A stretch of DNA of 64,000 bases from Sinorhizobium sp. A49 (GCF_002002725.1 NZ_MUNW01000064.1:62001-126000), one strand, 5' to 3'. Counted from the first letter of the stretch, positions 28,241 through 37,672 are shown. Translations and numbers: made by a program. Notes: generated from the sequence alone by a model not told the origin.

Positions 28241-28747
28241 TTGAACTTCCTGAACCGGCTCGCATCCGATGTGCAGCTTATGCTGCGTCGACCGGCGCGC
28301 ATGCAATATGCGGCGCTCTGTTACCGGGTTCGCAAGAAGTCCAAGGCGCTTGAGATTCTGCTGATCACCAGCCGCGACACCGGCCGCTGGGTCATTCCCA
28401 AGGGCTGGCCGATGCAGGGCAAGCGCGCCCACGAGGTGGCCGAGCGCGAAGCCTACGAGGAGGCCGGCGTCAAGGGCCGGGTCCAGAAGACGCCAGCCGG
28501 GTTCTATCTCTACAAGAAACGCATGGATCACGGCCTGAAGATTTCGGTCAAGGTCCAGGTGCATGCGCTCGAAGTCGACGACCTCTGCAAGCATTTTCCC
28601 GAAGAGGGCGTGCGCAAGCTGGAATGGGTCGGCTACGAAGAAGCCGCCAGTCGCGTCGCGGAACCGACACTGAAGGAGCTTATCCTCGCCTTCGGCCACC
28701 GCGTGGCGATCCCGCCCTCGCCGGCACCCAAGGCCGTCAACGGCTAG
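28241..28747 (+). CDS. NUDIX hydrolase
   Basis: 168-residue NUDIX protein. A TTG start at 28241 (MNFLNRLASDVQLMLRRPARM), preceded by GAGGAGAG, is chosen; the open frame begins at 27833 but the earlier part overlaps the GntR gene in another frame. The NUDIX box reads GWPMQGKRAHEVAEREAYEEAGV. It fits GX5EX7REUXEEXGU except that the first catalytic-type Glu is replaced by Lys (position 7 of the box), while REAYEEAGV is intact. The family hydrolyses nucleoside diphosphates linked to another moiety; the substrate here is unknown. The close downstream gene is a phosphate transporter. Confidence 0.87.
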   Translation: MNFLNRLASDVQLMLRRPARMQYAALCYRVRKKSKALEILLITSRDTGRWVIPKGWPMQGKRAHEVAEREAYEEAGVKGRVQKTPAGFYLYKKRMDHGLKISVKVQVHALEVDDLCKHFPEEGVRKLEWVGYEEAASRVAEPTLKELILAFGHRVAIPPSPAPKAVNG

Positions 28748-28861
28748 CCACCACCGGCGATATCTTCGGTCATTGTTTGCACAGCTTTGCAGACATCATC
28801 AATTCCGCTTGAAAGCGCTTCACGGTGGCAGTAGTGGCCATGGTGAAAAGGGAGACCACCA

Positions 28862-30367
28862 TTGCCAAAGTCGCGCATGCGCCTTGAAAAGCAGACGCTC
28901 GACAAGGATCTGGACAAGTTCAGCCTTGCCGAGGAGGCGTCGCAGCAGGTGATGCGCGGCCTGGCCGCACCCGGCCTTGCCCTCCTGTTCCTCTTGCTCA
29001 GCATGGCCTTTGCCGCGAGCTTCGTCACGAACTCGGCCACCGCGCCGATCATCATCGCCGCAGCCGCGATCGCCGGCTACATGGCAATGAACATCGGCGC
29101 CAACGACGTCACCAACAACGTCGGTGCGGCCGTCGGCGCCAAGGCGATGTCGATGGTGACGGCGCTGACGATCGCCGCCGTCTTCGAAATCGCCGGCGCC
29201 ATGCTGGCCGGCCGCCAGGTCACTCTGACCGTCGAGGCGGGCATCTTATACGGCGAGCATATTCTCGGGCCGCAGACCATCGTCTGGGTGATGATGGCGG
29301 CGCTGGCCTCGTCTGCCGTCTGGATCAATATCGCCACCTATTCCGGCGCACCGGTGTCGACGACCCATTCGATCATCGGCGGCATCGTCGGCGCCGGCAT
29401 TGCGGCGGCGGGCGTCTCCAGCGTGCAATGGTGGACGCTTGCGGGGATTACAGCCAGCTGGTCGGTTTCACCAGTTCTCGGCGGCGTCATTGCCGCCGCC
29501 TTCCTTGCCTTCCTCAAGGAATTCATCATCTACCGCGAGGACAAGATCGCGTCGGCCCGACGCTGGATGCCGGTGCTTATGGGCGTGACGGCCGGCAGTT
29601 TCACCACCTATTTCGCCGTGATCGCGCTGGTTCAGGTTGCTGCGATCTCTTTGAAGGTGGGCTTCGGCCTCGGCCTTGTCGTCGGCATCGCCACCTATTT
29701 CCTCAGCAAGCCTTGGATCCGCCGCCAATCGGAGGGGCTGGACAATCGCAATCAATCGCTGCGCAAGCTGTTTCGTGCGCCGCTAATCCTGTCGGCCGCA
29801 CTGCTCTCCTTCGCGCATGGTGCCAATGACGTCTCCAACGCCATCGGCCCGCTCGCGGCGATCGTCTCCGCCCTCGACGGCGTCATCACCACTGAGACGG
29901 CGCCGACGCCGCTTTGGGAACTGGCGATCGGCGCCCTCGGGATATCGCTTGGCCTGCTGCTCTACGGCCCACGCCTGATCCGCGTCGTCGGCCAGGAAAT
30001 CACCCGCCTCAATCCGATGCGCGCCTTCTGCGTTGCGCTGGCAACGGCTGTCACCGTGTTGTTCGCCTCGGCCTTCGGCCTGCCGATCAGCTCGACCCAT
30101 ACGGCGGTCGGCGCCGTTTTCGGCGTCGGCTTCTTCCGCGAATGGTATACCCGGCACTCGAAGCGTCGCCTTGAATATGTGCGCCAGAAGACCGGCCAGA
30201 CAGACTTCATGGGATCGTCCGAAACCAACTTTGCCGAAGTCCGCCGCCGCCGCCTGGTCCGCCGCTCGCATTTCCTGACGATTGTTGCGGCCTGGGTCAT
30301 CACCGTTCCGGCATCGGCCGCGCTTTCGGCCGCCGTCTATTTCGTTCTTTCCGCCATTTTCATCTGA
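28862..30367 (+). CDS. pit: Inorganic phosphate transporter, Pit family
   Basis: 501-residue integral membrane protein of the PiT family, which imports phosphate with protons or as a metal-phosphate complex. A TTG start at 28862 ([11 protein letters not shown]) is preferred, with GGGAG 8 bases upstream. The protein has an N-terminal cytoplasmic extension of about 40 residues and then around ten membrane segments. The family signatures [18 protein letters not shown] near residue 80 and [15 protein letters not shown] near residue 322 are both present, as is the central [15 protein letters not shown] motif near residue 414. The next gene, rsmE, starts 11 bp after its stop. Confidence 0.93.
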   Translation: MPKSRMRLEKQTLDKDLDKFSLAEEASQQVMRGLAAPGLALLFLLLSMAFAASFVTNSATAPIIIAAAAIAGYMAMNIGANDVTNNVGAAVGAKAMSMVTALTIAAVFEIAGAMLAGRQVTLTVEAGILYGEHILGPQTIVWVMMAALASSAVWINIATYSGAPVSTTHSIIGGIVGAGIAAAGVSSVQWWTLAGITASWSVSPVLGGVIAAAFLAFLKEFIIYREDKIASARRWMPVLMGVTAGSFTTYFAVIALVQVAAISLKVGFGLGLVVGIATYFLSKPWIRRQSEGLDNRNQSLRKLFRAPLILSAALLSFAHGANDVSNAIGPLAAIVSALDGVITTETAPTPLWELAIGALGISLGLLLYGPRLIRVVGQEITRLNPMRAFCVALATAVTVLFASAFGLPISSTHTAVGAVFGVGFFREWYTRHSKRRLEYVRQKTGQTDFMGSSETNFAEVRRRRLVRRSHFLTIVAAWVITVPASAALSAAVYFVLSAIFI

Positions 30368-30378
30368 AGGTATTTCCC

Positions 30379-31116
30379 ATGCGCGCCAATTTCCGCATGC
30401 AGCGTCTTTTCGTTGAGCACCCTCTCCAGGCTGGCTCGACACAGGAAGCCACCAAGGAGCAGTTCAACTATCTGATCAACGTGCTGCGCTACGAGGAAGG
30501 CGCCTCCATTCTCGTCTTCAACGGCCGTGACGGCGAATGGCGGGCCGAGCTTTCGCTTCCGACAAAGAAGCGCCTGATGCTGACCGCGGTCGAGCAGACC
30601 CGCCCGCAGCCGGCACCTTGCGATCTCGTCTACCTCTTTGCACCGCTCAAGGTCGGTCGTCTCGACTATCTCGTGCAGAAGGCCGTCGAAATGGGCGCGG
30701 GCGTATTGCAACCGGTGATGACGCAACACGTCCAGGGCAAGATCGGCAATCTCGATCGGGTGCGCGCCAATGTCGTCGAAGCCGCAGAACAGTGCGGCGT
30801 GCTCGGCATTCCCAGTGTGGAAGAGCCCCGCCGGCTTGAAGACCTGCTGCAGGGTTGGCCTGCGGATCGTCGCATCATTTTCTGCGACGAAGGCAGCGAC
30901 AGCCAGAACCCGCTGCCGATCCTCGCCGGCATCAAGGAAAGGAAGCTGGCCTTGCTGATCGGGCCCGAAGGCGGTTTTTCCGGCAGCGAGCGGACCCTAC
31001 TGCGCACCCTCGATTTCGTCACCGCCATTCCACTCGGCCCCCGCATTCTCAGGGCCGATACCGCAGCGGTTGCGGCAATGGCCGTGATACAGGCAACAGT
31101 CGGTGATTGGCATTGA
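30379..31116 (+). CDS. rsmE: 16S rRNA (uracil-1498-N3)-methyltransferase
   Basis: SPOUT-fold methyltransferase acting on U1498 of 16S rRNA, 245 residues. A PUA-like N-terminal part ([29 protein letters not shown]) is followed by the SAM-binding knotted region, with [13 protein letters not shown] and [23 protein letters not shown] at 30379 has GAAGG upstream. It lies 11 bp downstream of the phosphate transporter gene, so the two may be co-transcribed. Confidence 0.95.
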   Translation: MRANFRMQRLFVEHPLQAGSTQEATKEQFNYLINVLRYEEGASILVFNGRDGEWRAELSLPTKKRLMLTAVEQTRPQPAPCDLVYLFAPLKVGRLDYLVQKAVEMGAGVLQPVMTQHVQGKIGNLDRVRANVVEAAEQCGVLGIPSVEEPRRLEDLLQGWPADRRIIFCDEGSDSQNPLPILAGIKERKLALLIGPEGGFSGSERTLLRTLDFVTAIPLGPRILRADTAAVAAMAVIQATVGDWH

Positions 31117-31261
31117 CCGGTCGCCTGCGGCCAAGCGCGGCGCATACTTTTTTTGAATAGATCTTGAAAGAAATTGACTTGCACCGCACCTGATTACGGT
31201 TCAAGCAGCCACCATCCACTTCCGCTTTCCGGCGGAACCGCTCAAGCAAAAGAAGACGCTC

Positions 31262-32635
31262 ATGGCCCGAGATACCACCGACCAGACGCCGGTAACCTCT
31301 GTCGCTGACCTGACCGCTTACCTCGCGGCGGGCTCGAAACCGGAGGAACGGTTCCGGATCGGAACGGAGCATGAAAAATTTGCCTTCTTTAAGGCGGACA
31401 ACAGCCCTGTGCCCTATTTCGGCGACGCCAGCATCCAGGCGCTGCTCAACGGCATGGCCGCAAAGAGCGGCTGGGAACCGATCGTCGACGAGGGCAACAT
31501 CATCGGCCTTGCCGAACATTCCGGCAATGGAGCGATCTCGCTGGAGCCGGGCGGCCAGTTCGAACTTTCCGGTGCGCCGCTCGAAAACCTGCACCAGACC
31601 TGCAAGGAATCGAACCAGCACCTTGCCGTTTTGCGCGAAGTTGCCGAGCCGCTCGGCATTCGCTTCCTCGGCATCGGCGGCAGCCCGAAATGGACGCTTG
31701 CCGAAACGCCGCAGATGCCGAAATCGCGCTACGGCATCATGAGCCGCTACATGCCCAAGGTCGGCACCCAGGGTCTGGACATGATGTATCGCACCTGCAC
31801 GATCCAGGTGAATCTCGACTTCTCCTCGGAAGAGGACATGCGCCGCAAGATGCAGGTGTCCCTGAAGCTGCAGCCGCTGGCGACCGCTTTGTTTGCAAGC
31901 TCGCCCTTTACCGACGGCAAGCCGAACGGACTTCTGTCCTGGCGCGGCGATATCTGGCGCGACACCGACAACCAGCGCGCCGGCCTGCTGCCCTCGGCCT
32001 TTAGACCAGACTTCGGGTTCATCGACTATGTCGAGTGGGCGCTCGACGTGCCGATGTATTTCGTCGTTCGCGACGGCCACTATCACGACTGTACCCATGT
32101 CACGTTCCGCCAGTTCATGAACGGGGCGCTCAAGGGCGAGATTGCCGACTGGCAGCCGAACATGGGCGATTGGACCAATCATCTCTCGACGCTCTTCCCC
32201 GACGTGCGCCTCAAGCGCTTCCTGGAAATGCGCGGCGCCGATGGCGGCCCGTGGCGCCGAATCTGCGCGTTGCCCGCCTTCTGGGTCGGCCTGCTCTACG
32301 ACGGCGAGGCGCTCGCGGCCGCCGAAGCGCTCACCCGCGACTGGACCTTCGAGGAGGTCGAGACCTTGCGTGACGCGGTGCCCGCCCAGGCGCTCAACAC
32401 AAAATTCCGTGCCGGCAACCTCTACGATATCGCCCGCGAAGCGGTTTCCATCTCGCGCGGTGGCCTGAAACGGCGCAACCGTTTGAACGGCGACGGCATC
32501 GACGAAAGCCAATTCCTGGCGCCGCTCGACGAAGTGCTGGCCAAAAAGGCGACGCTCGCGGAGGATCTGCTGTCGCTCTACAACGGCCGCTGGAACGGCT
32601 CCGTCGATCCGGTCTTTGCCGAGTACCAGTACTGA
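31262..32635 (+). CDS. gshA: Glutamate-cysteine ligase, plant-type
   Basis: First enzyme of glutathione synthesis, 457 residues, of the plant/alphaproteobacterial class that is unrelated in sequence to the E. coli enzyme. It begins MARDTTDQTPVTSVADLTAYLAAGSKPEERFRIGTEHEKF. The active-site region IGTEHEKFAFF (binding metal and glutamate), the segment SLEPGGQFELSGAPLENLHQT, and MSRYMPKVGTQGLDMMYRTC are conserved. A plant-type enzyme is normally redox-regulated by a disulfide, but I cannot confirm matching cysteines. The upstream region 31117-31261 contains no gene. It relates functionally to the GST at 11.6 kb and the phytochelatin-synthase-like protein at 12.5 kb. Confidence 0.95.
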   Translation: MARDTTDQTPVTSVADLTAYLAAGSKPEERFRIGTEHEKFAFFKADNSPVPYFGDASIQALLNGMAAKSGWEPIVDEGNIIGLAEHSGNGAISLEPGGQFELSGAPLENLHQTCKESNQHLAVLREVAEPLGIRFLGIGGSPKWTLAETPQMPKSRYGIMSRYMPKVGTQGLDMMYRTCTIQVNLDFSSEEDMRRKMQVSLKLQPLATALFASSPFTDGKPNGLLSWRGDIWRDTDNQRAGLLPSAFRPDFGFIDYVEWALDVPMYFVVRDGHYHDCTHVTFRQFMNGALKGEIADWQPNMGDWTNHLSTLFPDVRLKRFLEMRGADGGPWRRICALPAFWVGLLYDGEALAAAEALTRDWTFEEVETLRDAVPAQALNTKFRAGNLYDIAREAVSISRGGLKRRNRLNGDGIDESQFLAPLDEVLAKKATLAEDLLSLYNGRWNGSVDPVFAEYQY

Positions 32636-32708
32636 GCCCGTAAGCTTGCCATTACAGCACCGCGCGTCAGGCATGACGCGCCAAGGACGCTGTAACAGCT
32701 TAAAATTG

Positions 32709-32756
32709 CTGCATAATTTCGCCCTTAAATCAAACTCGATTTAAGGAATTATGCAG
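32709..32756. repeat. Palindromic rhizobial repeat, copy A
   Basis: CTGCATAATT (32709-32718) and CCTTAAATC (32723-32731) pair with GATTTAAGG (32738-32746) and AATTATGCAG (32747-32756). A related form lies at 43959-44000 next to ppx. A second imperfect palindrome with TTACAGC and GCTGTAA ends precedes it at 32652-32697. Both are typical of dispersed intergenic elements in rhizobia. Confidence 0.65.
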
Positions 32757-32833
32757 TAAAAAGCGGTTTCCCACCTCACATTTCCCGTTATAGTGCAACG
32801 ACATGCGTCGTTTGGCCGAAGGGAACCCCGGAG

Positions 32834-33661
32834 ATGGCACCGCTTTTTGATATGTTCACGCAGGCGCAGAACGGACAGGCCACGGAGCTGATGGCCCGGC
32901 AATTCGGACTGGCCCAGGAGCAGATGGCCAAGGCCACGGCCGCACTGCTGCCGGCCTTTTCCGCCGCCTTCAAGCGCAACACGACCAACCCTTACGACTT
33001 CGGCGCGCTGCTGACGGCGATGTCCAGCGGCAACTACGCCAAATATTTCGAGGACGTCAGCCAGGCGTTCACGCCGCAAGGCATGGCCGACGGCAACGGC
33101 ATTCTCGGGCAGCTCTTCGGCTCCAAGGAAATGTCGCGCGCGATCGCGGCCCAGGCGGCCCAGGTCACCGGCATCAGCCAGGAGATCTACAAGCAGATGC
33201 TGCCGGCCATGGCCGATACGCTGATGGGCGGTCTGTTCAAGCAGGCAACCGGCCAGTTTGCCGGCGCGAATGCTGCCTTTGCCAACAACCCGATGGCGAC
33301 GATGATGCAGCAGTGGATGGAGGCCTCCGGCCTTGCCAGGAAGCCGGAGCCGCAAGCCACCCCCTTCGACAATCCCTTTACCCAGGCGATGCAAGGCTTC
33401 TTCACCGCCGGCAAGAAGGAAGAAGCCGCCAAGGCACCCGACTTCTTTGCCGACAATCCTTTCCTGAAGGCCTTCCAGGACATGATGCAAACGGGCGCCA
33501 GCACCACGGCCAAGCCGGCTGCGGACAACCCTGCGGTCGCCCAGTTCTCGCAGATGATGAACAGCATGTTCGACAGCGGACTGGAGATGCAGAAAGAATA
33601 TCAGAAGAACATCGAGGCGCTGTTCGACAGCTACAAATCCGGCACCGGCAACAAGGCCTGA
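32834..33661 (+). CDS. Hypothetical DUF937-like protein
   Basis: 275-residue, mostly helical protein without signal peptide or membrane segments. It begins MAPLFDMFTQAQNGQATELMARQFGLAQEQMAKATAALLPAF, a Gln/Ala/Met-rich helical repeat reminiscent of DUF937, and the middle and C-terminal parts continue with phenylalanine-rich helices. It is rich in Asn, Gln and Ala and low in charge. I recognise no catalytic motif. ATG at 32834 is preceded by GGGAACCCCGGAG. Its function is unknown. Confidence 0.7.
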   Translation: MAPLFDMFTQAQNGQATELMARQFGLAQEQMAKATAALLPAFSAAFKRNTTNPYDFGALLTAMSSGNYAKYFEDVSQAFTPQGMADGNGILGQLFGSKEMSRAIAAQAAQVTGISQEIYKQMLPAMADTLMGGLFKQATGQFAGANAAFANNPMATMMQQWMEASGLARKPEPQATPFDNPFTQAMQGFFTAGKKEEAAKAPDFFADNPFLKAFQDMMQTGASTTAKPAADNPAVAQFSQMMNSMFDSGLEMQKEYQKNIEALFDSYKSGTGNKA

Positions 33662-33700
33662 GCCCGGGCGCCCCTCACACATTCAAACTGCGCGGATAAG

Positions 33701-33780
33701 AAAAAGGCCCGGTACATGTCTTGGTTCATGTACCGGGCCAAGCGGCAGGGTCTATTGGCTCTACCCTGCGGGGAACGTTT
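33701..33780 (-). ncRNA. Candidate small RNA with two hairpins and an intrinsic terminator
   Basis: On the minus strand, a hairpin with stem ACCCTGC/GCAGGGT (33745-33769) is followed by a 13-bp perfect stem GGCCCGGTACATG/CATGTACCGGGCC (33706-33739) and then five U residues (33705-33701). The terminator is strong and faces away from any stop codon nearby: the DUF1127 stop at 33906 is 165 nt upstream. The 5' end is not known, and the element could instead be the terminator of a long 3' UTR of DUF1127. Confidence 0.45.
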
Positions 33781-33823
33781 GGGCGCGCGATCGTAGCGGC
33801 AGCACCGAAACTTTCGAAACTCG

Positions 33824-33865
33824 GAGCATGATCCGCGTTGGCGGCAGCTTGCGCGGATCATGCTC
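33824..33865. repeat. 14-bp perfect inverted repeat
   Basis: GAGCATGATCCGCG (33824-33837) is repeated inverted as CGCGGATCATGCTC (33852-33865) with a 14-base spacer. It lies between the DUF1127 stop and the candidate small RNA, and its arm core GATCATGC also occurs in the RIME-like element at 1451-1552. Confidence 0.75.
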
Positions 33866-33905
33866 GATTGGCGCACCTCAAGCGGCGAGATGCGCCATGG
33901 GGAAA

Positions 33906-34202
33906 TCAGTCGTGGCGAATCCCCTTGTAGAAGAGGTTCACGCGGTTTCGCGACGCGCGCGTCAGATAGCTGGCGGGATTGTCGAAGAAGGGCGAGGTGA
34001 TCGCCTCGCGGACATCTTCGCGCCGCAGCCCCATATCGAGCAGATGACGGTCGTCCAGCTCATTCAGGCGCGCGATTTCGCATCGATTTTTAAACAGGCG
34101 CCATGCAGCCGTCATCACGCCGACAACGCCAGTGGCACGGGAGGCAGAGGACTGCTTTCCTGCAACGAGGTCGAGATCGAGGACGTGGTCGGTCGTGCGC
34201 AT
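33906..34202 (-). CDS. DUF1127 family small protein
   Basis: 98-residue, basic protein. DUF1127 occupies the middle (AAWRLFKNRCEIARLNELDDRHLLDMGLRREDVREAI), a short helix-turn-helix-like module found in small alphaproteobacterial proteins that bind RNA or affect phosphate and stress responses. The protein ends with a basic tail RASRNRVNLFYKGIRHD. ATG at 34202 has GGAG upstream (AAAAGGAGTACCGTC). It is divergent from a LysR regulator 208 bp away; VtlR-type LysR proteins are known to activate DUF1127 genes in Brucella and relatives. Confidence 0.85.
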   Translation of the reverse strand: MRTTDHVLDLDLVAGKQSSASRATGVVGVMTAAWRLFKNRCEIARLNELDDRHLLDMGLRREDVREAITSPFFDNPASYLTRASRNRVNLFYKGIRHD

Positions 34203-34410
34203 GACGGTACTCCTTTTTCAGGCACGAAGAGACCCGTCCCCTGCGCGAGGTCATACGCAGGGGTGGGCCAGGGAACTTGAGATGAACCGGCACTTGTTGC
34301 CGGCCGGGATCAATGAAATTTGCCCCTGATAGATCGCAAATCCTTATTGATCAGTCCAACGAATGTTTTTAATGATATTCATCAAACAATCTTATGGATG
34401 TATCACGGCC

Positions 34411-35361
34411 ATGTCCGCACCGCTTGATATCGATCAGCTGCAAACCTTTGTCGCGATCGCCGACACGGGCAGCTTCACCAAGGCCGCCGACCGGGTTTTC
34501 AAGACACAGTCGGCCGTATCCATGCAGATGCGGCGCTTGGAAGAGCGCATCGGCAAGCCGCTGTTCATGAAGGACGGTCGCGGCAACCGGCTGACCGTCG
34601 AGGGCGACCGGCTGCTCAATTTCGCCCGACGGATGATCCGCCTCAACAACGAAGCGATGGCCTCCTTCGACGACAATCGGCTGGAAGGCACCTTGCGCAT
34701 CGGCACGCCGGATGACTACGCCGACCGCTACATGCCCGAGATCATCGTGCGGTTTGCCAAGACGCATCCGAACGTCGAGCTCTACATCATCTGCGAACCT
34801 TCGGTGGATCTGGCGGAAAAGATGGCCAAGGGCGATCTCGACATCGCGCTGGTCACGCACAATCCGCGTGCCCGTGCCTCGGACGTGGTGCGCACGGAGC
34901 CGCTCTGTTGGGTAAGCTCGATCAACCATCCACTACCGGAAAACGCGCCGATCCCGCTTGCGGTCGGCCGACGCGACTGCCAGTGGCGGCAGGCGGCCTG
35001 TGCAGCACTCGACGCGACCGGCAAGGAATACCAGATCCTGTTTACCAGCTGGTCGTCGACGGTCGTCGCCGCTGCCGTGCTTGCCGGCATGGCGGTTTCG
35101 GTTCTGCCGGAATCAGCCCTTCGTCCGGGAATGAAGGTGCTGACGCTTGCTGATGGCTTCCCGGCGCTTGCGCCGGTACAGATCGGCATCATGAAGCGCC
35201 CGGGCCTTTCGCCGTCGCTGTCGAACGCGATCACCAACCACATCACCGCCTGCCTTGACAACATCACGCCGATCACCGTCAACGATGACATCGATGGCGA
35301 TATCAAGGGCTTCCCGCGCTATCCGCGCCTGCGGCAGAGCCATATGCTTCCGGGCTGGTAA
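34411..35361 (+). CDS. LysR family regulator, VtlR/LsrB-like
   Basis: 316-residue LysR regulator from the ATG at 34411 (MSAPLDIDQLQTFVAIADTGSFTKAAD). The helix-turn-helix region with KTQSAVSMQMRRLEERIGKPLF is the form seen in VtlR (Brucella) and LsrB (Sinorhizobium), regulators tied to virulence or symbiosis, oxidative stress and envelope. That assignment is by memory of the motif, and paralogues exist. The effector domain starts with TLRIGTPDDYADRYMPEIIVRF. It faces a DUF1127 gene, the type of gene VtlR activates, in a 208 bp shared control region. Confidence 0.88.
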   Translation: MSAPLDIDQLQTFVAIADTGSFTKAADRVFKTQSAVSMQMRRLEERIGKPLFMKDGRGNRLTVEGDRLLNFARRMIRLNNEAMASFDDNRLEGTLRIGTPDDYADRYMPEIIVRFAKTHPNVELYIICEPSVDLAEKMAKGDLDIALVTHNPRARASDVVRTEPLCWVSSINHPLPENAPIPLAVGRRDCQWRQAACAALDATGKEYQILFTSWSSTVVAAAVLAGMAVSVLPESALRPGMKVLTLADGFPALAPVQIGIMKRPGLSPSLSNAITNHITACLDNITPITVNDDIDGDIKGFPRYPRLRQSHMLPGW

Positions 35362-35382
35362 GCAGCTCGGGACACAAAAAAC

Positions 35383-35415
35383 GGCCGCGCATCCGATGGG
35401 ACGCGCGGCCTTTTT
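35383..35415 (+). terminator. Intrinsic terminator after the VtlR/LsrB-like gene
   Basis: GGCCGCGCATCC pairs with GGACGCGCGGCC (12 bp with one G-T wobble, 35383-35410), then TTTTT. The opposite strand is preceded by AAAAAA and could also terminate there. Confidence 0.8.
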
Positions 35416-35626
35416 AACGCGATCCAGAGACCGGGAGGGAGGGCCGCCTGGTCCCTGCTCCGCATGTCCCGATCGGTCCCGACCGTGCCGAGCCTGCCCG
35501 ACCGCAAAACCGTGAGCGCCCTAACGCGCCGCGCGAACCCTTGCCCCATCGTCCGGGTGGCTCAGCCTGGCGTGCGCAACGAGCACCTGACGGTGTTGCG
35601 GGAGCCGCCCGACGGGCATGTGCCGC

Positions 35627-36502
35627 TCAGGCGAGCTTCGCCTTCAGGAACTCCACGGTGCGGCTCCAGGCGAGGTCGGCTGCAGCCTTGTTGTAGCGGG
35701 CGGCCGACGTATCGTTGTTGAAGGCGTGGTTGACGCCGTCATAGACATAGATCGTCGCGTCCTTGCCATTGTCCGCCAGCGCCTTGCGATAGGCGTCAAT
35801 GCCCGCGTTGATGCGTTCGTCGAGGCCGGCATAGTGCAAGAGCAGCGCGGCCTTGATCTTCGGCACGTCCTCAGCCTTGGCCTGGGCACCGTAATAGGCG
35901 ACGCCGGCCTTGAGATCCGGTGAATTGACCGCAAGCCGATTGACCAGCCCGCCGCCCCAGCAGAAGCCGATCGCGCTGACCTTGCCGGTCGACTGCGCGT
36001 GCTGTTCGAGAAACGCGACGGTTGCCACCGCATCCGCATTGGTTTCGCCGGCATCGAGCGCACCGATCATCTCGCGCGCCTTGTCTTCGTCCGCCGGCGT
36101 GCCGCCCGATGGCGAAAGGAAATCAGGCGCGAGCGCGATGAAGCCTTCAAGTGCCATGCGGCGGGCGACATCGCGAATATGCGGATTGAGCCCGCGGTTC
36201 TCGTGAATGACGATGACGGCCGGCAGCTTTCCCGTCATGTTTGCCGGGCGGACCAGATAGCCCTTCATGTCGCCATCGGCACCGGGATAGGAAATGTCCT
36301 CGCCGACGATGCGATTGTCGGTGTCGGCGACCACTTCGGCTTTGGCGCTGCTGGCGGCAAGAAGCGGTGCAATGGTTGCAGCGGCTGCAGCCGAGCCGGC
36401 AAGTCCCGTCAGCGTCTCCATGAACCGGCGGCGATCCAGACTGAGATGGGTGTACTCGTCGTAAGCGTCGATCATTGCCTGCGTGATGACAGGTTTGTTC
36501 AT
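35627..36502 (-). CDS. Tat-exported dienelactone hydrolase family protein
   Basis: 291-residue alpha/beta hydrolase. A twin-arginine signal is visible (SLDRRRFMETLTGLAGSAAAAATIAPLLAA), so export by Tat is predicted. The dienelactone hydrolase triad is Cys181 in GFCWGGG, Asp228 in AGLDERI and His259 in GVNHAFNN. The family cleaves dienelactone in chlorocatechol breakdown, but most rhizobial members have unknown substrates. ATG at 36502 is preceded by GAAGGAGGCCGTC. It lies in a minus-strand group with the alcohol dehydrogenase at 36644, 141 bp upstream. Confidence 0.9.
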   Translation of the reverse strand: MNKPVITQAMIDAYDEYTHLSLDRRRFMETLTGLAGSAAAAATIAPLLAASSAKAEVVADTDNRIVGEDISYPGADGDMKGYLVRPANMTGKLPAVIVIHENRGLNPHIRDVARRMALEGFIALAPDFLSPSGGTPADEDKAREMIGALDAGETNADAVATVAFLEQHAQSTGKVSAIGFCWGGGLVNRLAVNSPDLKAGVAYYGAQAKAEDVPKIKAALLLHYAGLDERINAGIDAYRKALADNGKDATIYVYDGVNHAFNNDTSAARYNKAAADLAWSRTVEFLKAKLA

Positions 36503-36643
36503 GACGGCCTCCTTCGGTTTCTTTCCTCAACGGCAGCCCAACGGGATACCGCCCGCGACAGAATAGGTCAGCGGACGGCTCCGGATATACAAACTTGCGT
36601 TACCGCGGATGGGTGGCCAAGGTCATACCTGGCGACCGGAACA

Positions 36644-37672
36644 TCAGCTGTTGAGGTCCAGCACGATGCGGCCGTCGATCTTGCCTTCTTCCATGCGCTG
36701 GAAGATGGCGTTGATGTTTTCGATCTTGTCCCAGGTGAAGTGGGACGCGACCTTGCCCTCGCCGGCAAATTCCAGCGATTCCTCGAGATCCTGCCGGGTG
36801 CCGACAATCGAGCCGCGGATGGTGATGCGTTTCAGGACCGTATCGAAGATCGGCACGCACATCTGGCCCGGCGGCAAGCCGACAAGCGCCATCGTTCCCT
36901 TGGAACGCAGCATGTTGAAGGCCTGCTCCATCGCCTTGGGAGCGACTGCCGTCACCAGCGCGCCATGCACGCCCCCTGTCGCCTTCTGCACTTGCTCGAC
37001 AGCATCCTTGTCACGCGCATCGACGACGAGATCGGCGCCAAGCTTTCTCGCCAGCGCCAGCTTGTCCGGGAAGATATCGACGGCGGCGACGTGCATGCCC
37101 ATGGCCTTGGCATATTGAACCGCCATGTGGCCAAGGCCGCCGATGCCGGAGATCAGCGCCCATTCACCGGGGCGCACTTCGGTTTCCTTTAGCCCCTTGT
37201 AGACCGTGACGCCGGCGCAAAGGATGGGGGCCGCAGGCCCGAATTCGAGTTTGTCCGGCAGGCGGCCGACGTAATCCGGATCGGCGAGGCCGTATTCTGC
37301 AAAGGTGCCATTGACGGAATAGCCGGTGTTCTGCTGGCTGCCGCACAGCGTTTCCCAGCCGGTCCGGCAGGGCGTGCAACCGCCGCAGGCGGTGTGCAGC
37401 CACGGCACGCCGACGCGGTCGCCTTCCTTCAGCCGCTTGACGCCGGCACCGAGCTTGGCGACATAACCGACGCCCTCATGGCCCGGAATGAAGGGCGGAT
37501 TGGGTTTGACCGGCCAGTCGCCGTTCACCGCATGCAGATCGGTGTGGCAGACGCCGGTCGCCTGAAACTTGATCAGCACCTGGCCGGGGCCGGGCTCCGG
37601 TATCGGCATTTCCTCGATCACGAGCGGCTTGCGGAATTCGCGCACCACGGCGGCTTTCATCGTTGCGGTCAT
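36644..37672 (-). CDS. adhA: Zinc-dependent alcohol dehydrogenase
   Basis: 342-residue medium-chain dehydrogenase. Catalytic zinc ligands are Cys42 (GVCHTDLHAVNGDWP) and His65-Glu66 (PGHEGVGYV); the structural zinc loop is CGGCTPCRTGWETLC. The NAD-binding glycine motif is ISGIGGLGHMAVQYAKAMGM. The GDWPVKPNPPFIPGHE segment is characteristic of bacterial AdhA/AdhP enzymes that oxidise short alcohols. ATG at 37672 is preceded by GAGAT. The symbol is family-based; the exact substrate is not known. Confidence 0.92.
   Translation of the reverse strand: MTATMKAAVVREFRKPLVIEEMPIPEPGPGQVLIKFQATGVCHTDLHAVNGDWPVKPNPPFIPGHEGVGYVAKLGAGVKRLKEGDRVGVPWLHTACGGCTPCRTGWETLCGSQQNTGYSVNGTFAEYGLADPDYVGRLPDKLEFGPAAPILCAGVTVYKGLKETEVRPGEWALISGIGGLGHMAVQYAKAMGMHVAAVDIFPDKLALARKLGADLVVDARDKDAVEQVQKATGGVHGALVTAVAPKAMEQAFNMLRSKGTMALVGLPPGQMCVPIFDTVLKRITIRGSIVGTRQDLEESLEFAGEGKVASHFTWDKIENINAIFQRMEEGKIDGRIVLDLNS

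Noticed and set aside
31049..32674. Minus-strand open frame of 541 codons opposite gshA
   Set aside because: Antisense to gshA; no recognisable motif, and the plus-strand gene is certain.
33771..33780. GGAACGTTTGGG near 33775 as an EcfG promoter
   Set aside because: The GGAAC and CGTT overlap, with no spacer.
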